This document shows, in pieces, positions 1 through 8,814 of a stretch of DNA of 38,621 nucleotides. The notes beneath the pieces are model-generated. The model was not told where the DNA came from and searched no databases. It worked only from the letters and a program-made list of their open reading frames with translations. Each line of letters opens with the position of its first letter. The first letter of the stretch is position 1. The position numbers were made by a program, and so were the translations under genes. Source of the DNA: Marisediminitalea alba (lineage in GTDB: Bacteria > Pseudomonadota > Gammaproteobacteria > Enterobacterales > Alteromonadaceae); assembly GCF_002993365.1 (NCBI RefSeq), contig NZ_PVNP01000007.1:1-38621 (forward strand). The letters run 5' to 3'.

Positions 1-263
1 CTGCCACAAAATAGTTGGCAAATAGATGCATAGATAAACGGTGTTTCACTTAATAAATGCGGGTTTGAAAGCAAGCGGTCGGCACGTTTAATCCGATGTT
101 TTTCATAAGCTTTAGTACTAATCCCACGACCAATACTCGTTACGCTTGCTGCGCTTCCATGAAGAAGGCTTTTCACGCACGCCGTTACCACATCCCGACG
201 CGCTTTATGCATTTTATAGCTGACAAGCGATATGACATTGTTCACAATAGATAGGGCATTCAT
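1..263 (-). CDS. IS4-family (IS10-like) transposase, N-terminal part, cut by window edge
   Basis: An open frame runs from an ATG at 263 leftward for 87 codons and leaves the window without a stop. It reads as the N-terminal DNA-binding part of an IS4-family transposase. The segment IGRGISTKAYEKHRIKRADR followed by LLSNPHL resembles the IS10 transposase N-terminus (LGRNLPTKARTKHNIKRIDR, then LLGN). Transposases of this family excise and insert the element by a cut-and-paste DDE mechanism, but the catalytic domain lies outside the window, so intactness cannot be judged. The IS end should lie between about 264 and 360; I cannot fix the terminal inverted repeat. The element sits just beyond the 3' end of lysC. 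Confidence 0.8.
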   Translation of the reverse strand, partial: MNALSIVNNVISLVSYKMHKARRDVVTACVKSLLHGSAASVTSIGRGISTKAYEKHRIKRADRLLSNPHLLSETPFIYASICQLFCG

Positions 264-375
264 GGCAGTTTGGTCTCGGTGATTTTTGGCGATTGATCTG
301 ATCACCAAACGTCATGAATGTTCCTATCTTTTTTTATCTTATTGATATTGCATTATTATTTGTGGGGATACCTCA

Positions 376-442
376 GACTCTGACCCCTTTATTTCTGAGG
401 AATTAATTAACTCTGACCCCTTTATTTCTGACCCCTTTATTT
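376..442. repeat. Three copies of a TCTGACCCCTTTATTT repeat
   Basis: The core TCTGACCCCTTTATTT occurs at about 379-394, 412-427 and 427-442. The last two are nearly back to back, and the first two are separated by an AT-rich spacer. The first two copies share the extended form ending in TTTCTG. Read on the minus strand the motif is AAATAAAGGGGTCAGA. From memory, GGGGTCAGAGT motifs are frequent next to REP-associated (Y1) transposase genes in marine gammaproteobacteria; that link is inference. The block lies between the IS and the lysC stop codon. Confidence 0.7.
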
Positions 443-448
443 GAAGTG

Positions 449-1798
449 TTATTCAAACAACTCTTTGTGCAATACCGTTACAATCTCAGTGCTGTCTGAC
501 TCATTCACCAAAAATGAGATATTGTGCGGGTTAGCGCCAAAACAAATCATTCGCAGGTTGTAGTCTGATACGGCCGCAAAAATCCGGCTCGATACGCCTT
601 TACTGGTTTGCATGTGATTACCCACTACGGTAACCAAATCAAAACCGTGTTCCACGGTTACGTCACAGATGGTTTCCAGTTCGGCTATGGTTTCACGATT
701 TAAGCGCTGTGCCACTGAATTAGCCGGGTTGTCCAGGGTAAATGATACCGAGATCTCAGAGGTGGTTACCAGATCAACACTCAGCTTGTGCTTGGCAATA
801 ATCGCAAAAACCTGCTGCAAGAAGCCCTGCGCATACATCATCTTAGGCGTTTTTACCGTTACCATCACCTGCTCTTTACGGCGGGTCAGGGCGCGGAATG
901 GCGGCTCATTTTCGCAGTCTTTAACAATCCAGGTACCGCCCTTTTCAGGCTCTTTGCTGGACCCTACAAACACCTTGATGTCTTTACGAACCGCAGGCTC
1001 CATAGTGGCCGGGTGTAGTACTTTCGCCCCGAAGGTAGCCATTTCCGCGGCTTCCTCAAAGCTCAGTTCCGGTAACGGATGAGCCGCAGCGGTAATACGT
1101 GGATCGGTAGTATAAACACCGGTTACGTCGGTCCAGATTTCGCATACCTCAGCGCCAATCGCTTCGGCCAACAGGGCTGCAGTAAAGTCTGAACCACCGC
1201 GGCCCAGCGTAGTGGTACGGCCTTCTTCGTCGGCGCCCACAAAGCCCTGAGTCACCACAATAGCGTTTTCAATCTCTGGCTTTAATAACGCCTGGGCGTT
1301 TTCGGCAATAGCATCCAGTTGTGGGGCGGCAGCGCCAAACTCACTGTCAGTACGCAAAACTTTGCGCACGTCAAAGTTCATGGTAGCCACATCCTGTTCT
1401 GCCAGCACAGCGCTGAACATCAGGGATGACATCCGCTCGCCCATCGACAGTAACTGATCTTTCAGATCGGCACGATGTAAAATCTCTTCATGGAAAGCCA
1501 GTTTCTTTACTTCTTCCAGCAAGTCGTCGAGCTTTGCCGCAACACTGTCTTTGGCTTTTAATTCGTTGAGGATTTTAAACTCAATATCAGCAATCGCCTG
1601 ACAGACTTCGCCGACTTGTTCCTGGGTCATGGCTTTATGCGCCAGATCCACCAGATGGTTGGTAATGCCGGCTGCGGCGCTTACCACAACAATACGAGTG
1701 CCTGGGTTGCCTGCAACAATGCGGGCACAGTTTTGCATAGCAGCATAATTGGCAACACTGGTGCCGCCAAATTTTGCAATGGTTAACGCCTTACTCAC
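449..1798 (-). CDS. lysC: Lysine-sensitive aspartokinase III
   Basis: Aspartate kinase phosphorylates L-aspartate with ATP, the first step to lysine, threonine, methionine and diaminopimelate. The kinase signature KFGGTSV is at residues 9-15, the TTTLGRGGSDFTAALLAEA nucleotide and substrate motif is in the middle, FGAKVLHPATMEPA follows, and two C-terminal ACT domains (about 300-449) should bind the lysine inhibitor. The protein aligns with E. coli LysC over its whole length. The open frame extends to a TTG at 1846, but the GTG at 1798 is preferred. It has a GGAGA ribosome site 5-10 bases upstream, gives 449 residues exactly as in E. coli, and avoids overlap with the upstream DUF192 gene (stop at 1833). 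The gene is probably cotranscribed with that gene. No lysine riboswitch is visible in the short gap. Confidence 0.95.
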   Translation of the reverse strand: MSKALTIAKFGGTSVANYAAMQNCARIVAGNPGTRIVVVSAAAGITNHLVDLAHKAMTQEQVGEVCQAIADIEFKILNELKAKDSVAAKLDDLLEEVKKLAFHEEILHRADLKDQLLSMGERMSSLMFSAVLAEQDVATMNFDVRKVLRTDSEFGAAAPQLDAIAENAQALLKPEIENAIVVTQGFVGADEEGRTTTLGRGGSDFTAALLAEAIGAEVCEIWTDVTGVYTTDPRITAAAHPLPELSFEEAAEMATFGAKVLHPATMEPAVRKDIKVFVGSSKEPEKGGTWIVKDCENEPPFRALTRRKEQVMVTVKTPKMMYAQGFLQQVFAIIAKHKLSVDLVTTSEISVSFTLDNPANSVAQRLNRETIAELETICDVTVEHGFDLVTVVGNHMQTSKGVSSRIFAAVSDYNLRMICFGANPHNISFLVNESDSTEIVTVLHKELFE

Positions 1799-1832
1799 GG
1801 TGTTCTCCGTTTGTACGCTGTTCAAATCAGCG

Positions 1833-2285
1833 TTATGGATTGACAATCAGTTGGTCGCCAACATGAATATCATGCTTAGCAAACCAGCCCTGGTTCATTT
1901 CTAGCGCGTATTTCACCACTTTGGATGCGCCCACAGAAGTTAAGTCCTGTGGTTGCAGTGGTTTTATATCTGTAATTACGCCGTTTCTGTCGATAAATGC
2001 CACATCCAGTGGAATAAAGGTATTTTTCATCCACATACTTGCTTGTTTTTCGGGATCAAACTCAAACAACATGCCACAGCTTTCGCACAATGTTTTACGA
2101 AACATCAGGCCCTGAGCCCGTTGTTCGAAGGTTTTGGCAAACTCCACCTGCAGTGCAATGTCGTTAATTTCAATTCGCGCGGATTCAAAATCAACAGCGT
2201 TTACATTACAGGCGCTCAGCAGCAAGCCAGCTATCAGAAGGCCTGACGCTATCAGTTTTGACCTTATTATAGTGCGCGATCCCAT
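1833..2285 (-). CDS. DUF192 family lipoprotein
   Basis: A 150-residue protein with a lipoprotein signal: a basic N-terminus, a hydrophobic stretch, and the lipobox LLSAC near residues 22-26. The mature part is a complete DUF192 domain (about 40-148) with the family features RAQGLMFR, a MLFEFDPEKQASMWMKNTFIPLDVAFID core, and the closing ALEMNQGWFAKHDIHVGDQL. The domain is widespread but biochemically undefined; members are usually exported. Two cysteines (LCESCGM) may form a disulfide. The start is supported by AAGGAA about 7 bases before the ATG. It lies directly downstream of the acnB terminator and 34 bases upstream of lysC, so the two probably form a transcript, although no functional link to lysine synthesis is evident. 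Confidence 0.88.
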   Translation of the reverse strand: MGSRTIIRSKLIASGLLIAGLLLSACNVNAVDFESARIEINDIALQVEFAKTFEQRAQGLMFRKTLCESCGMLFEFDPEKQASMWMKNTFIPLDVAFIDRNGVITDIKPLQPQDLTSVGASKVVKYALEMNQGWFAKHDIHVGDQLIVNP

Positions 2286-2319
2286 TTATATTCCTTGTTA
2301 GTTACCTTAAATACAGACA

Positions 2320-2353
2320 TAAAAAAAGCCGGGCCCTTACGGTGCCCGGCTTT
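2320..2353 (-). terminator. Intrinsic terminator of acnB
   Basis: Reading leftward, a 10-bp stem AAAGCCGGGC / GCCCGGCTTT (2344-2353 with 2326-2335) encloses an 8-base loop and is followed by a T run (2321-2327 on the minus strand). It starts 18 bases after the acnB stop and separates acnB from the DUF192-lysC pair. Confidence 0.92.
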
Positions 2354-2370
2354 CTAGTTTATATGCTAAG

Positions 2371-4983
2371 TCAGGCAACATTCAACGTTGGAATGATCTT
2401 AGCCTTAGCCTCTTCTTCTGCCTTCTTAAAGCTTTCCATCTTATCGAAGTTCAGATAGCGGTATACGTCAGCTGACATAGAGTCGATCTTACCAGCGTAT
2501 TCCATGTACTCCGCCGCAGTTGGCAGACGACCAACGATTGCACCAACTGCTGCAAGCTCTGCAGAGGTCAGATATACATTCGCGCCATCACCTAAACGGT
2601 TAGGGAAGTTACGGGTAGAGGTAGACAGTACTGTTGCACCGGCATCTACACGTGCCTGGTTACCCATACACAGTGAACAGCCTGGCATTTCTGTACGTAC
2701 ACCTACGCGACCGTAGATGTTGTAGTAACCTTCTTCCATCAGCTGGGCTTTATCCATCTTCGTTGGTGGAGAAATCCACAGACGGGTCGGCAGCGTCTTA
2801 CCGTAGTTATCCAGCAATTTACCTGCCGCACGGAAGTGACCGATGTTAGTCATACAAGAACCGATGAATACTTCATCAACCTTGTCACCCGCGACTTCAG
2901 ACAATGTTTTAGCATCATCCGGGTCGTTCGGGCAGCATACGATTGGCTCTTTGATTTCTGACAGGTCGATTTCAATTACTTCTGCGTATTCAGCATCGGC
3001 ATCAGCACGCATCAGGCTTGGGTTCGCCAGCCACTCTTCCATCTTCTGAGCACGACGCTCAAGAGTACGCGGATCGCCATAGCCTTCGTTGATCATCCAG
3101 CGTAACATGGTGATGTTAGAACGCAGGTACTCCGCGATAGATTCTTCAGACAGGTTAATGGTACAACCTGCAGCAGAACGCTCAGCAGAGGCATCTGACA
3201 GTTCAAATGCCTGTTCAACAGTTAAGTCTTCCAGACCTTCGATCTCAAGGATACGACCAGAGAACTGGTTGATCTTACCTTTCTTCTCAACGGTCAGCAG
3301 GCCTTGCTTGATACCGTATAGAGGAATTGCGTGTACCAGGTCACGTAAAGTGATACCAGGCTGACGCTCGCCTTTAAAGCGAACCAGGATTGACTCCGGC
3401 ATATCCAGTGGCATAACACCCGTTGCTGCAGCAAAGGCAACCAGACCAGAACCGGCCGGGAATGAGATACCCAGCGGGAAGCGGGTGTGCGAGTCACCAC
3501 CAGTACCTACGGTATCAGGTAGCAACATACGGTTTAACCAGCTATGGATGATACCGTCACCAGGGCGCAGAGAAACACCACCACGGTTCATGATGAAGTC
3601 TGGCAGCGTGTGCTGGGTATCGATGTCTACCGGCTTAGGATAAGCGGCAGTGTGACAGAAAGACTGCATGGTTAAATCGGCAGTAAAACCAAGACACGCC
3701 AGGTCTTTCAGTTCGTCACGGGTCATAGGACCAGTGGTATCCTGAGAACCCACAGTCGTCATTTTAGGCTCGCAGTAGGTGCCAGGACGGATACCGTCAA
3801 CACCACAGGCTTTACCTACCATTTTCTGTGCCAGCGAGAAGCCTTTGCCAGAATCAACAGGTTGCTCAGGCTTACGGAACAGATCAGACGGGCCTAAGCC
3901 TAACGCTTCGCGAGCCTTTTCAGTTAAGCCACGGCCGATAATCAGGTTAATACGGCCACCAGCGCGTACTTCGTCCAGGATTACCTTAGACTTGTAGCTG
4001 TACTCAGCCAGCACTTCGCCAGTTTCACTGTTGGTGATTTTGCCTTCGAACGGATAGATGTCGATAACATCACCCATGTTCATTTTTTCTACGTCGGCTT
4101 CAAATACCAACGCACCGGCGTCTTCCATAGTGTTGAAGAAGATTGGTGCTACTTTAGAACCAATACATACACCGCCGCCGCGCTTGTTAGGCACGCCTGG
4201 CAGATCTTCACCGAAGAACCACAGAACAGAGTTAGTGGCAGACTTACGAGAAGAACCGGTACCTACTACGTCACCCACAAAAGCAACAGGATGGCCTTTG
4301 GCCTTCACTTCTTCGATTTGCTTCATTGGGCCTTTAACGCCGTGCTCTTCTGGCTCAAGACCGTCACGGGTCATTTTGTAAGCCGCTAAGGCATGCAGCG
4401 GGATATCAGGACGTGACCAGGCATCAGGTGCCGGAGACAAGTCATCGGTGTTAGTTTCACCGGTTACCTTAAACACTGAGTAAGTCATTTTCTCAGCCAT
4501 TTGCGGACGAGAAGTGAACCATTCAGCTTCGGCCCATGACTTAATGATGTCAGTGGCGAATTCATTGCCTGCTTTGTGTTTTTCTTCGACGTCATGGAAC
4601 GCATCAAACATCAGCAGCGTGTGCTTCAATTCTTTGGCTGCCAGTGGCGCAAGTGCTGCATCGTCGAGTAACTCGACTAAAGTGGCGATGTTGTAACCAC
4701 CGTGCATGTTACCCAGCAACTCAACTGCTTTTTCTTTGCTGATCAGGTCGCAGCTAACTTCGCCTTTTACAATGGCACTTAAGAAACCAGCTTTTACGTA
4801 AGCGGCTTCGTCAACACCAGGAGGTACACGCTCAGAAATTAGTTCCAGCAGAACCTCTTCCTCGCCTGCAGGTGGATTTTTCAGTAATTCGACTAATCCG
4901 GCCACTTGTTCCGCGTTTAACGGTTTGGGTGGGATTCCTTCAGCAGCACGCTCTTCTACGTGTTTGCGATATTCTTCTAACAC
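2371..4983 (-). CDS. acnB: Aconitate hydratase B / 2-methylisocitrate dehydratase
   Basis: AcnB interconverts citrate and isocitrate through cis-aconitate in the TCA and glyoxylate cycles and can hydrate 2-methyl-cis-aconitate. The 870-residue protein follows E. coli AcnB (865) from [20 protein letters not shown] to near its end. The order is that of the B type: an N-terminal HEAT-like domain (about 1-160), then the swivel domain ([37 protein letters not shown]), then the catalytic domains. The iron-sulfur cluster cysteines are in [12 protein letters not shown] and [10 protein letters not shown]. The start is a GTG, fixed by the conserved N-terminus and by GAGGAA about 7 bases upstream. The gene stands alone, with its own promoter and terminator. 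Confidence 0.98.
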   Translation of the reverse strand: MLEEYRKHVEERAAEGIPPKPLNAEQVAGLVELLKNPPAGEEEVLLELISERVPPGVDEAAYVKAGFLSAIVKGEVSCDLISKEKAVELLGNMHGGYNIATLVELLDDAALAPLAAKELKHTLLMFDAFHDVEEKHKAGNEFATDIIKSWAEAEWFTSRPQMAEKMTYSVFKVTGETNTDDLSPAPDAWSRPDIPLHALAAYKMTRDGLEPEEHGVKGPMKQIEEVKAKGHPVAFVGDVVGTGSSRKSATNSVLWFFGEDLPGVPNKRGGGVCIGSKVAPIFFNTMEDAGALVFEADVEKMNMGDVIDIYPFEGKITNSETGEVLAEYSYKSKVILDEVRAGGRINLIIGRGLTEKAREALGLGPSDLFRKPEQPVDSGKGFSLAQKMVGKACGVDGIRPGTYCEPKMTTVGSQDTTGPMTRDELKDLACLGFTADLTMQSFCHTAAYPKPVDIDTQHTLPDFIMNRGGVSLRPGDGIIHSWLNRMLLPDTVGTGGDSHTRFPLGISFPAGSGLVAFAAATGVMPLDMPESILVRFKGERQPGITLRDLVHAIPLYGIKQGLLTVEKKGKINQFSGRILEIEGLEDLTVEQAFELSDASAERSAAGCTINLSEESIAEYLRSNITMLRWMINEGYGDPRTLERRAQKMEEWLANPSLMRADADAEYAEVIEIDLSEIKEPIVCCPNDPDDAKTLSEVAGDKVDEVFIGSCMTNIGHFRAAGKLLDNYGKTLPTRLWISPPTKMDKAQLMEEGYYNIYGRVGVRTEMPGCSLCMGNQARVDAGATVLSTSTRNFPNRLGDGANVYLTSAELAAVGAIVGRLPTAAEYMEYAGKIDSMSADVYRYLNFDKMESFKKAEEEAKAKIIPTLNVA

Positions 4984-5055
4984 GATGTTTTCCTCATGGT
5001 TATTCCTGCCAATTCGAACGGTCCCGGAGCAGGAAGTGACTATTTAAACGCCGGA

Positions 5056-5084
5056 ATTATAACGGCATGTATAACGAATTTGAA
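5056..5084 (-). promoter_or_regulatory. Predicted sigma-70 promoter of acnB
   Basis: On the minus strand a perfect -10 box TATAAT (5056-5061) lies 17 bases after TTCAAA (5079-5084, 4 of 6 matches to TTGACA). The implied leader is about 65 bases. The 208-base gap between acnB and the next gene (4984-5191) otherwise shows only an imperfect dyad near 5127-5155. Confidence 0.65.
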
Positions 5085-5191
5085 TTTTTATGCAGTTTCG
5101 CAGACTTATAGCCGCTATTCAGCCAGACTATTGTTGTAACCACCTGGGTAACAATCCATTTCTGCTAGCCTTTACGGGGTTTCAGCCTGAG

Positions 5192-6364
5192 TTAGCGCAA
5201 ACTGTGTTCCGGTACGTTTTCGGCCCGCAGTGGGGAAAAACGCATTAACCGGCCGCGCTCGCCGTCCGTCAGTACGTATACCGATCCGTCACGACCCACT
5301 ATCACATCCCGTAAACGCTCATTTATAGTAGCAAAGATTTGCATTGTCGACATGGGATTTTGGTCTAATGCCACCGCATATAACGCCTGATCTTTCAGGC
5401 TGCTAACCAGCAGATGGTTGGCCAGCTCAGGAAAAGCCGAATCCTGATAAACCACTACTGAGGAAGGGGCTATGGATGGTGTCCAGTTTAACACCGGATC
5501 CACCATGCCATCATAATGAGTAAACGGCGAAATTTTTGCGCCGGAATAATCCATGCCCAGCGTCACCACTGGCCAGCCGTAGTTATTGCCAGCCTCCAGA
5601 GCATTAATTTCGTCGCCGCCATCCGGGCCATGTTCATTCAGCCATATTGTGCCGGACTCCGGATCCTGAACCAGCCCCTGCGGATTGCGATGGCCAAGGG
5701 TATAAATATAGCTCTGCGGAGCATCGGGGGTGGTATAAAACGGATTATTCAATGGTGCACTGCCGTCTTCGTTAAAGCGCAGCACTTTACCCAGCATACT
5801 GCTTTTTTGCTGCGCCTGCTCACGATAGTCAAAGCCATCGCCGCTGGTCATCAACCAGGTACCGTCGGCCAGTTTTAGCAGTCGCCCACCAAAGTGTACC
5901 GGCGTATCCTTGGCTGTTTTAACGGTAAACAGACGCTGCACTTCAGGCTTGTCGCCCACCAGCTTGGCCGTGCCGAACGCGAGGTAATTTTCGCTGTCAT
6001 CGCCCACCGAAAAGCTCAGATAGACCCGCCGGGTTTCGGTAAAGTCATCGGCCAGCACAATGTCCAGTAAGCCGCCCTGCCCGGCCACATAGAGCAGGTC
6101 TATTTGCAGCGGGATCTCAAGGCGTTGGCCGGCATTGGTATATTCAATAATAGTGCCGCCGCGTTCAGTGATCAGCCAACCGCCGAGTGGATTTTCTACG
6201 GCCGCCCAGGGCGAAGCGAGATAGCCTGCAATCTGGGTTTGATGGAAATTTCCGGTTAACGGTGGCGGGTCATCGGCCTGTGCACAAAAGGCTCCGAACA
6301 GGCTAATTATCCCCGCCAGAAGGAGCATCAACTTTTGACTCCGCTGATGTAACGCTTTGCACAT
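5192..6364 (-). CDS. PQQ-dependent aldose sugar dehydrogenase (soluble, YliI-like)
   Basis: Periplasmic six-bladed beta-propeller enzyme of the soluble glucose/aldose dehydrogenase family, which oxidises sugars to lactones with pyrroloquinoline quinone and calcium. Family motifs are present: GQGGLLDIVL, the active-site region TPVHFGGRLL, GKVLRFNEDGS, IYTLGHRNPQGL, NEHGPDGGDEIN, NNYGWPVV and a final RDVIVGRDGSVYVLTDGERGRLMR. The open frame extends to 6472, but the ATG at 6364 gives a normal signal peptide (MCKALHQRSQK, then a hydrophobic run ending AFCAQA) and 390 residues, close to YliI (371). An ATG at 6328 with GGAG upstream is an alternative. The gene is divergent from the membrane protein at 6504. 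I saw no PQQ synthesis genes in the window. Confidence 0.85.
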   Translation of the reverse strand: MCKALHQRSQKLMLLLAGIISLFGAFCAQADDPPPLTGNFHQTQIAGYLASPWAAVENPLGGWLITERGGTIIEYTNAGQRLEIPLQIDLLYVAGQGGLLDIVLADDFTETRRVYLSFSVGDDSENYLAFGTAKLVGDKPEVQRLFTVKTAKDTPVHFGGRLLKLADGTWLMTSGDGFDYREQAQQKSSMLGKVLRFNEDGSAPLNNPFYTTPDAPQSYIYTLGHRNPQGLVQDPESGTIWLNEHGPDGGDEINALEAGNNYGWPVVTLGMDYSGAKISPFTHYDGMVDPVLNWTPSIAPSSVVVYQDSAFPELANHLLVSSLKDQALYAVALDQNPMSTMQIFATINERLRDVIVGRDGSVYVLTDGERGRLMRFSPLRAENVPEHSLR

Positions 6365-6503
6365 ATCGATTAGACTATCAACAACTTGTACTTGGCAGCT
6401 TAGCATGAAATTATACGATTTGTGTTGCGCTTTATTGTAAGCAGTGTTGTCATCTGTGCAAGATGAGTACAAATTAAGCCTGTTGTAAGAGAGTAGTTCT
6501 GTA

Positions 6504-7019
6504 ATGTCTGAAAAAGTCGTCGTTTACGAAGTTCAGTCCGACATCAGCCCGGTTACCAAAGCGGGCGCGTTGCTGGTGAGCTGGTTGTTGACCTACACCA
6601 TTGCCAGTGTGTCTCAGTCACAATTTGTCCTCGCGAATCTGGAATCACTCGGCGTAAATATTACCGGTAATCAATGGCTCGAACATACCGTACTAGACTG
6701 GTGGGGTCTGCTTCCCAAATATGGTTCGGCAGTGTTTGCTGCGCTGTGTATTGCGTTATATGTGAGTGGCCGTGCCGGGCGCATGCTTAAACTGCGCAGT
6801 AACTGGCTTCACCCGCTGGCTGGCGGCCTGGCTATGGCGCTGATGTTAATGCTGATGCAACCGCTACTGGACGTTACCCTTATCGCCGGTACGCGCTCCT
6901 TTGAGGGCCAGCTCTGGCAGGTAATCGCCGGCATATCCGGCGGTTTAACGTATAAGTTTTTACGCCAGGACGTGGCGCGCTGGATAATCCAGCGACCACG
7001 CCAGAATGCGCTGCTGTAA
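6504..7019 (+). CDS. Small inner-membrane protein of unknown function
   Basis: A 171-residue protein that I do not recognise. It has a hydrophilic N-terminus (about 1-20) and probably four membrane segments (about 21-40, 75-90, 103-120 and 135-150). It ends in a basic tail FLRQDVARWIIQRPRQ that would lie in the cytoplasm. The start is supported by a purine-rich AAGAGAGTAG about 7 bases upstream. It is divergent from the aldose dehydrogenase, sharing a 139-base gap, and converges on the phoD gene with stops 6 bases apart. No catalytic motif is visible. Confidence 0.72.
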   Translation: MSEKVVVYEVQSDISPVTKAGALLVSWLLTYTIASVSQSQFVLANLESLGVNITGNQWLEHTVLDWWGLLPKYGSAVFAALCIALYVSGRAGRMLKLRSNWLHPLAGGLAMALMLMLMQPLLDVTLIAGTRSFEGQLWQVIAGISGGLTYKFLRQDVARWIIQRPRQNALL

Positions 7020-7025
7020 CTGCAA

Positions 7026-8675
7026 CTAAATCTTTTCGATTGCCAGCGACGAACCCGCTTTGCTTATCTGATACTGACGCAGAGTTTTCGCGCTATAGTG
7101 CTCACTGGTAATGTTCGATACGCCAATAAAACTGGCGATTGCCGTCTTAGGAGCAAGCTCCAGCTTCACATAACCACGATGCTGACAATCCGTCCACAGA
7201 ATTTCCCGGTTATGCTGCGCTACCCGTTGATCAAACTCCCCGGCCAGCGCCGGGCCAAAGGTTTCAAAATCACCCGGCGAGGTAATGCCTGCCGTACCCA
7301 GCTCCACCCCCATAGCATCGCCATCGCCGGCAAACAACTGATTTGCCCAGAACGCATGGCTATCACCGGTTAACACGATTAAATCACTGGCTTTCGCCGA
7401 CTGACAGAGCTGATAAAACTTCTCTCTGGCCACCGGGTAGCCATCCCAGGTATCCAGATAAATAGGTAAGTCATATTTACCCAGGGCCATAAAGTAACCG
7501 AAGTGTTGAGCAATCGCGCCGTTATCTGCCAGCGCTTTGGGGAGCGTTAAATCCGTGGCATCCGGAATATTGGTACGGGCCATTGGGATCTGGTTGCCGA
7601 TCAGTCGCCATTTGGTACCCTGAGCGACAGACTCGGCCAGTTTATGGTTAACAAAATTCTCCATTGCTATGCTTAACATAGAACGTCCGGGGTCACCCAA
7701 CACCGACTCAATAAAATGCCGCAGCGTTTGTTCTGACTTTATCTGGGGCAGGTGTTCGGCATAGTCAATTTGTTTACTGCGACCAGTATGGCGGGTTTCC
7801 AGGGTTGTCAGTGTGGCCAGATTGCCGAATCCAAAATGCCGCCAGAGCTGCGCTTTTTCAGCCTGTTTAGCCGGTTCCCGCAAAGGCATCCACTCGTAAT
7901 AAGCCTGAATGGAGGCCGCCTTGCGATCAGCCCAATTGCCTTCACCAGGCTGATGATTCTGCGCGCCCTGCATGTACGGATTATTGGCAGATTCGTGATC
8001 GTCCCAGGTGGGAATTAACGGATGCGAAGCATGCATTAACCGTGAACCATTATCGGTTTTATACTGGCGGTGCCGGGTTCGGTAATCGGTTAACGAAACA
8101 ATTTCATTGGCGGGCTGATGCCGACGCTTAAGCTTACGCCCTTCCTCGTCTCCCCAGCTGTCCTGCCCGTATTCATATATGTAATCGCCAAGGTGTAACA
8201 CAAAATCAACCGACTCATCGCCCGCAATGTGGTGGTAGGCATTAAAGTAACCAAACGGGTAGTTTGAACAGGACGCCACGGCGATGTTCAGTGATTCAGG
8301 CTCGCCGGCGGGCAATGTCCTGGTGCGCCCGGGCTCACTCTGACCACTGCTGGTAATAAACCGGTAGTAATAAGTGGTTCCCGGTTCCAGACCGGTTACA
8401 TCAATTTTGAAGGTGCAATCTTGCGTTAAAGAAGTTTCCCCCTGACCGCTTTTTACCAGTTGCTTAAATGCCAGATCCCTGGCTACTTGCCATGTCAGGC
8501 CAATCGGTTCACGGGTGTGAGTCCACAAAATAACGCTGTGATGGGTCGGGTCGCCGCTTGCTACGCCACAATCAAACAGGGGATTTATCGGCGCAGCGGC
8601 TACCTGATAAGCAAACGGCGTTAAGGCACCTGAGGCAAGGGTGGTTTTTAAAAACTGGCGACGAGAGAAAATCAT
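7026..8675 (-). CDS. phoD: PhoD-family alkaline phosphatase, Tat-exported
   Basis: PhoD enzymes are secreted Ca/Fe-dependent phosphodiesterase/phosphomonoesterases that release phosphate from organic esters. The N-terminus carries a twin-arginine signal, SRRQFLKT at residues 4-11 followed by a hydrophobic stretch ending AYQVAAA. An N-terminal beta-sandwich (about 30-125, with GVASGDPTHHSVILWTHT) precedes the metallophosphatase domain. Metal-ligand motifs are VASCSNYPFG, LHLGDYIYEYG, PTWDDHESANN and VLTGDSHAFWANQL. At 549 residues it has the usual family length. The gene is monocistronic. A Pho-box promoter (8706-8750) indicates induction by phosphate starvation, matching the phoBR genes 20 kb away. 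Confidence 0.93.
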   Translation of the reverse strand: MIFSRRQFLKTTLASGALTPFAYQVAAAPINPLFDCGVASGDPTHHSVILWTHTREPIGLTWQVARDLAFKQLVKSGQGETSLTQDCTFKIDVTGLEPGTTYYYRFITSSGQSEPGRTRTLPAGEPESLNIAVASCSNYPFGYFNAYHHIAGDESVDFVLHLGDYIYEYGQDSWGDEEGRKLKRRHQPANEIVSLTDYRTRHRQYKTDNGSRLMHASHPLIPTWDDHESANNPYMQGAQNHQPGEGNWADRKAASIQAYYEWMPLREPAKQAEKAQLWRHFGFGNLATLTTLETRHTGRSKQIDYAEHLPQIKSEQTLRHFIESVLGDPGRSMLSIAMENFVNHKLAESVAQGTKWRLIGNQIPMARTNIPDATDLTLPKALADNGAIAQHFGYFMALGKYDLPIYLDTWDGYPVAREKFYQLCQSAKASDLIVLTGDSHAFWANQLFAGDGDAMGVELGTAGITSPGDFETFGPALAGEFDQRVAQHNREILWTDCQHRGYVKLELAPKTAIASFIGVSNITSEHYSAKTLRQYQISKAGSSLAIEKI

Positions 8676-8705
8676 AGTAAGGTCCGCACAACAAAATGGA
8701 GCCTG

Positions 8706-8750
8706 ACTATGCAGAAGCTCTGTGACACTCCGATGAAGTGTCGATGAAAA
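8706..8750 (-). promoter_or_regulatory. Pho-box promoter of phoD
   Basis: On the minus strand three half-sites lie at exact 11-base intervals: TTTTCAT (8744-8750), ACTTCAT (8733-8739) and GTGTCAC (8722-8728), against the PhoB half-site consensus CTGTCAT (5, 4 and 5 of 7). A -10 hexamer CATAGT (8706-8711) follows after exactly 10 bases. No -35 box is needed in such PhoB-activated promoters. The leader to the ATG would be about 25 bases. Confidence 0.75.
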
Positions 8751-8814
8751 TTCTACTAAGGTATTGAAACTACTTTACGAAGTACAACAAATGCCAACGC
8801 CCGCCGCCAACCGT

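Noticed and set aside
669..1082. 137-codon rightward open frame inside lysC
   Set aside because: Antisense to the conserved ACT and kinase region; explained by the codon pattern of lysC.
1799..1846. N-terminal extension of LysC from a TTG at 1846
   Set aside because: It overlaps the DUF192 gene, lacks a ribosome site and family conservation; the GTG at 1798 gives the E. coli length.
6440..6475. Possible Pho half-site TTGTCAT between the aldose dehydrogenase and the 6504 gene
   Set aside because: No second half-site at 11 bases with a reasonable match and no -10 box at the required spacing.
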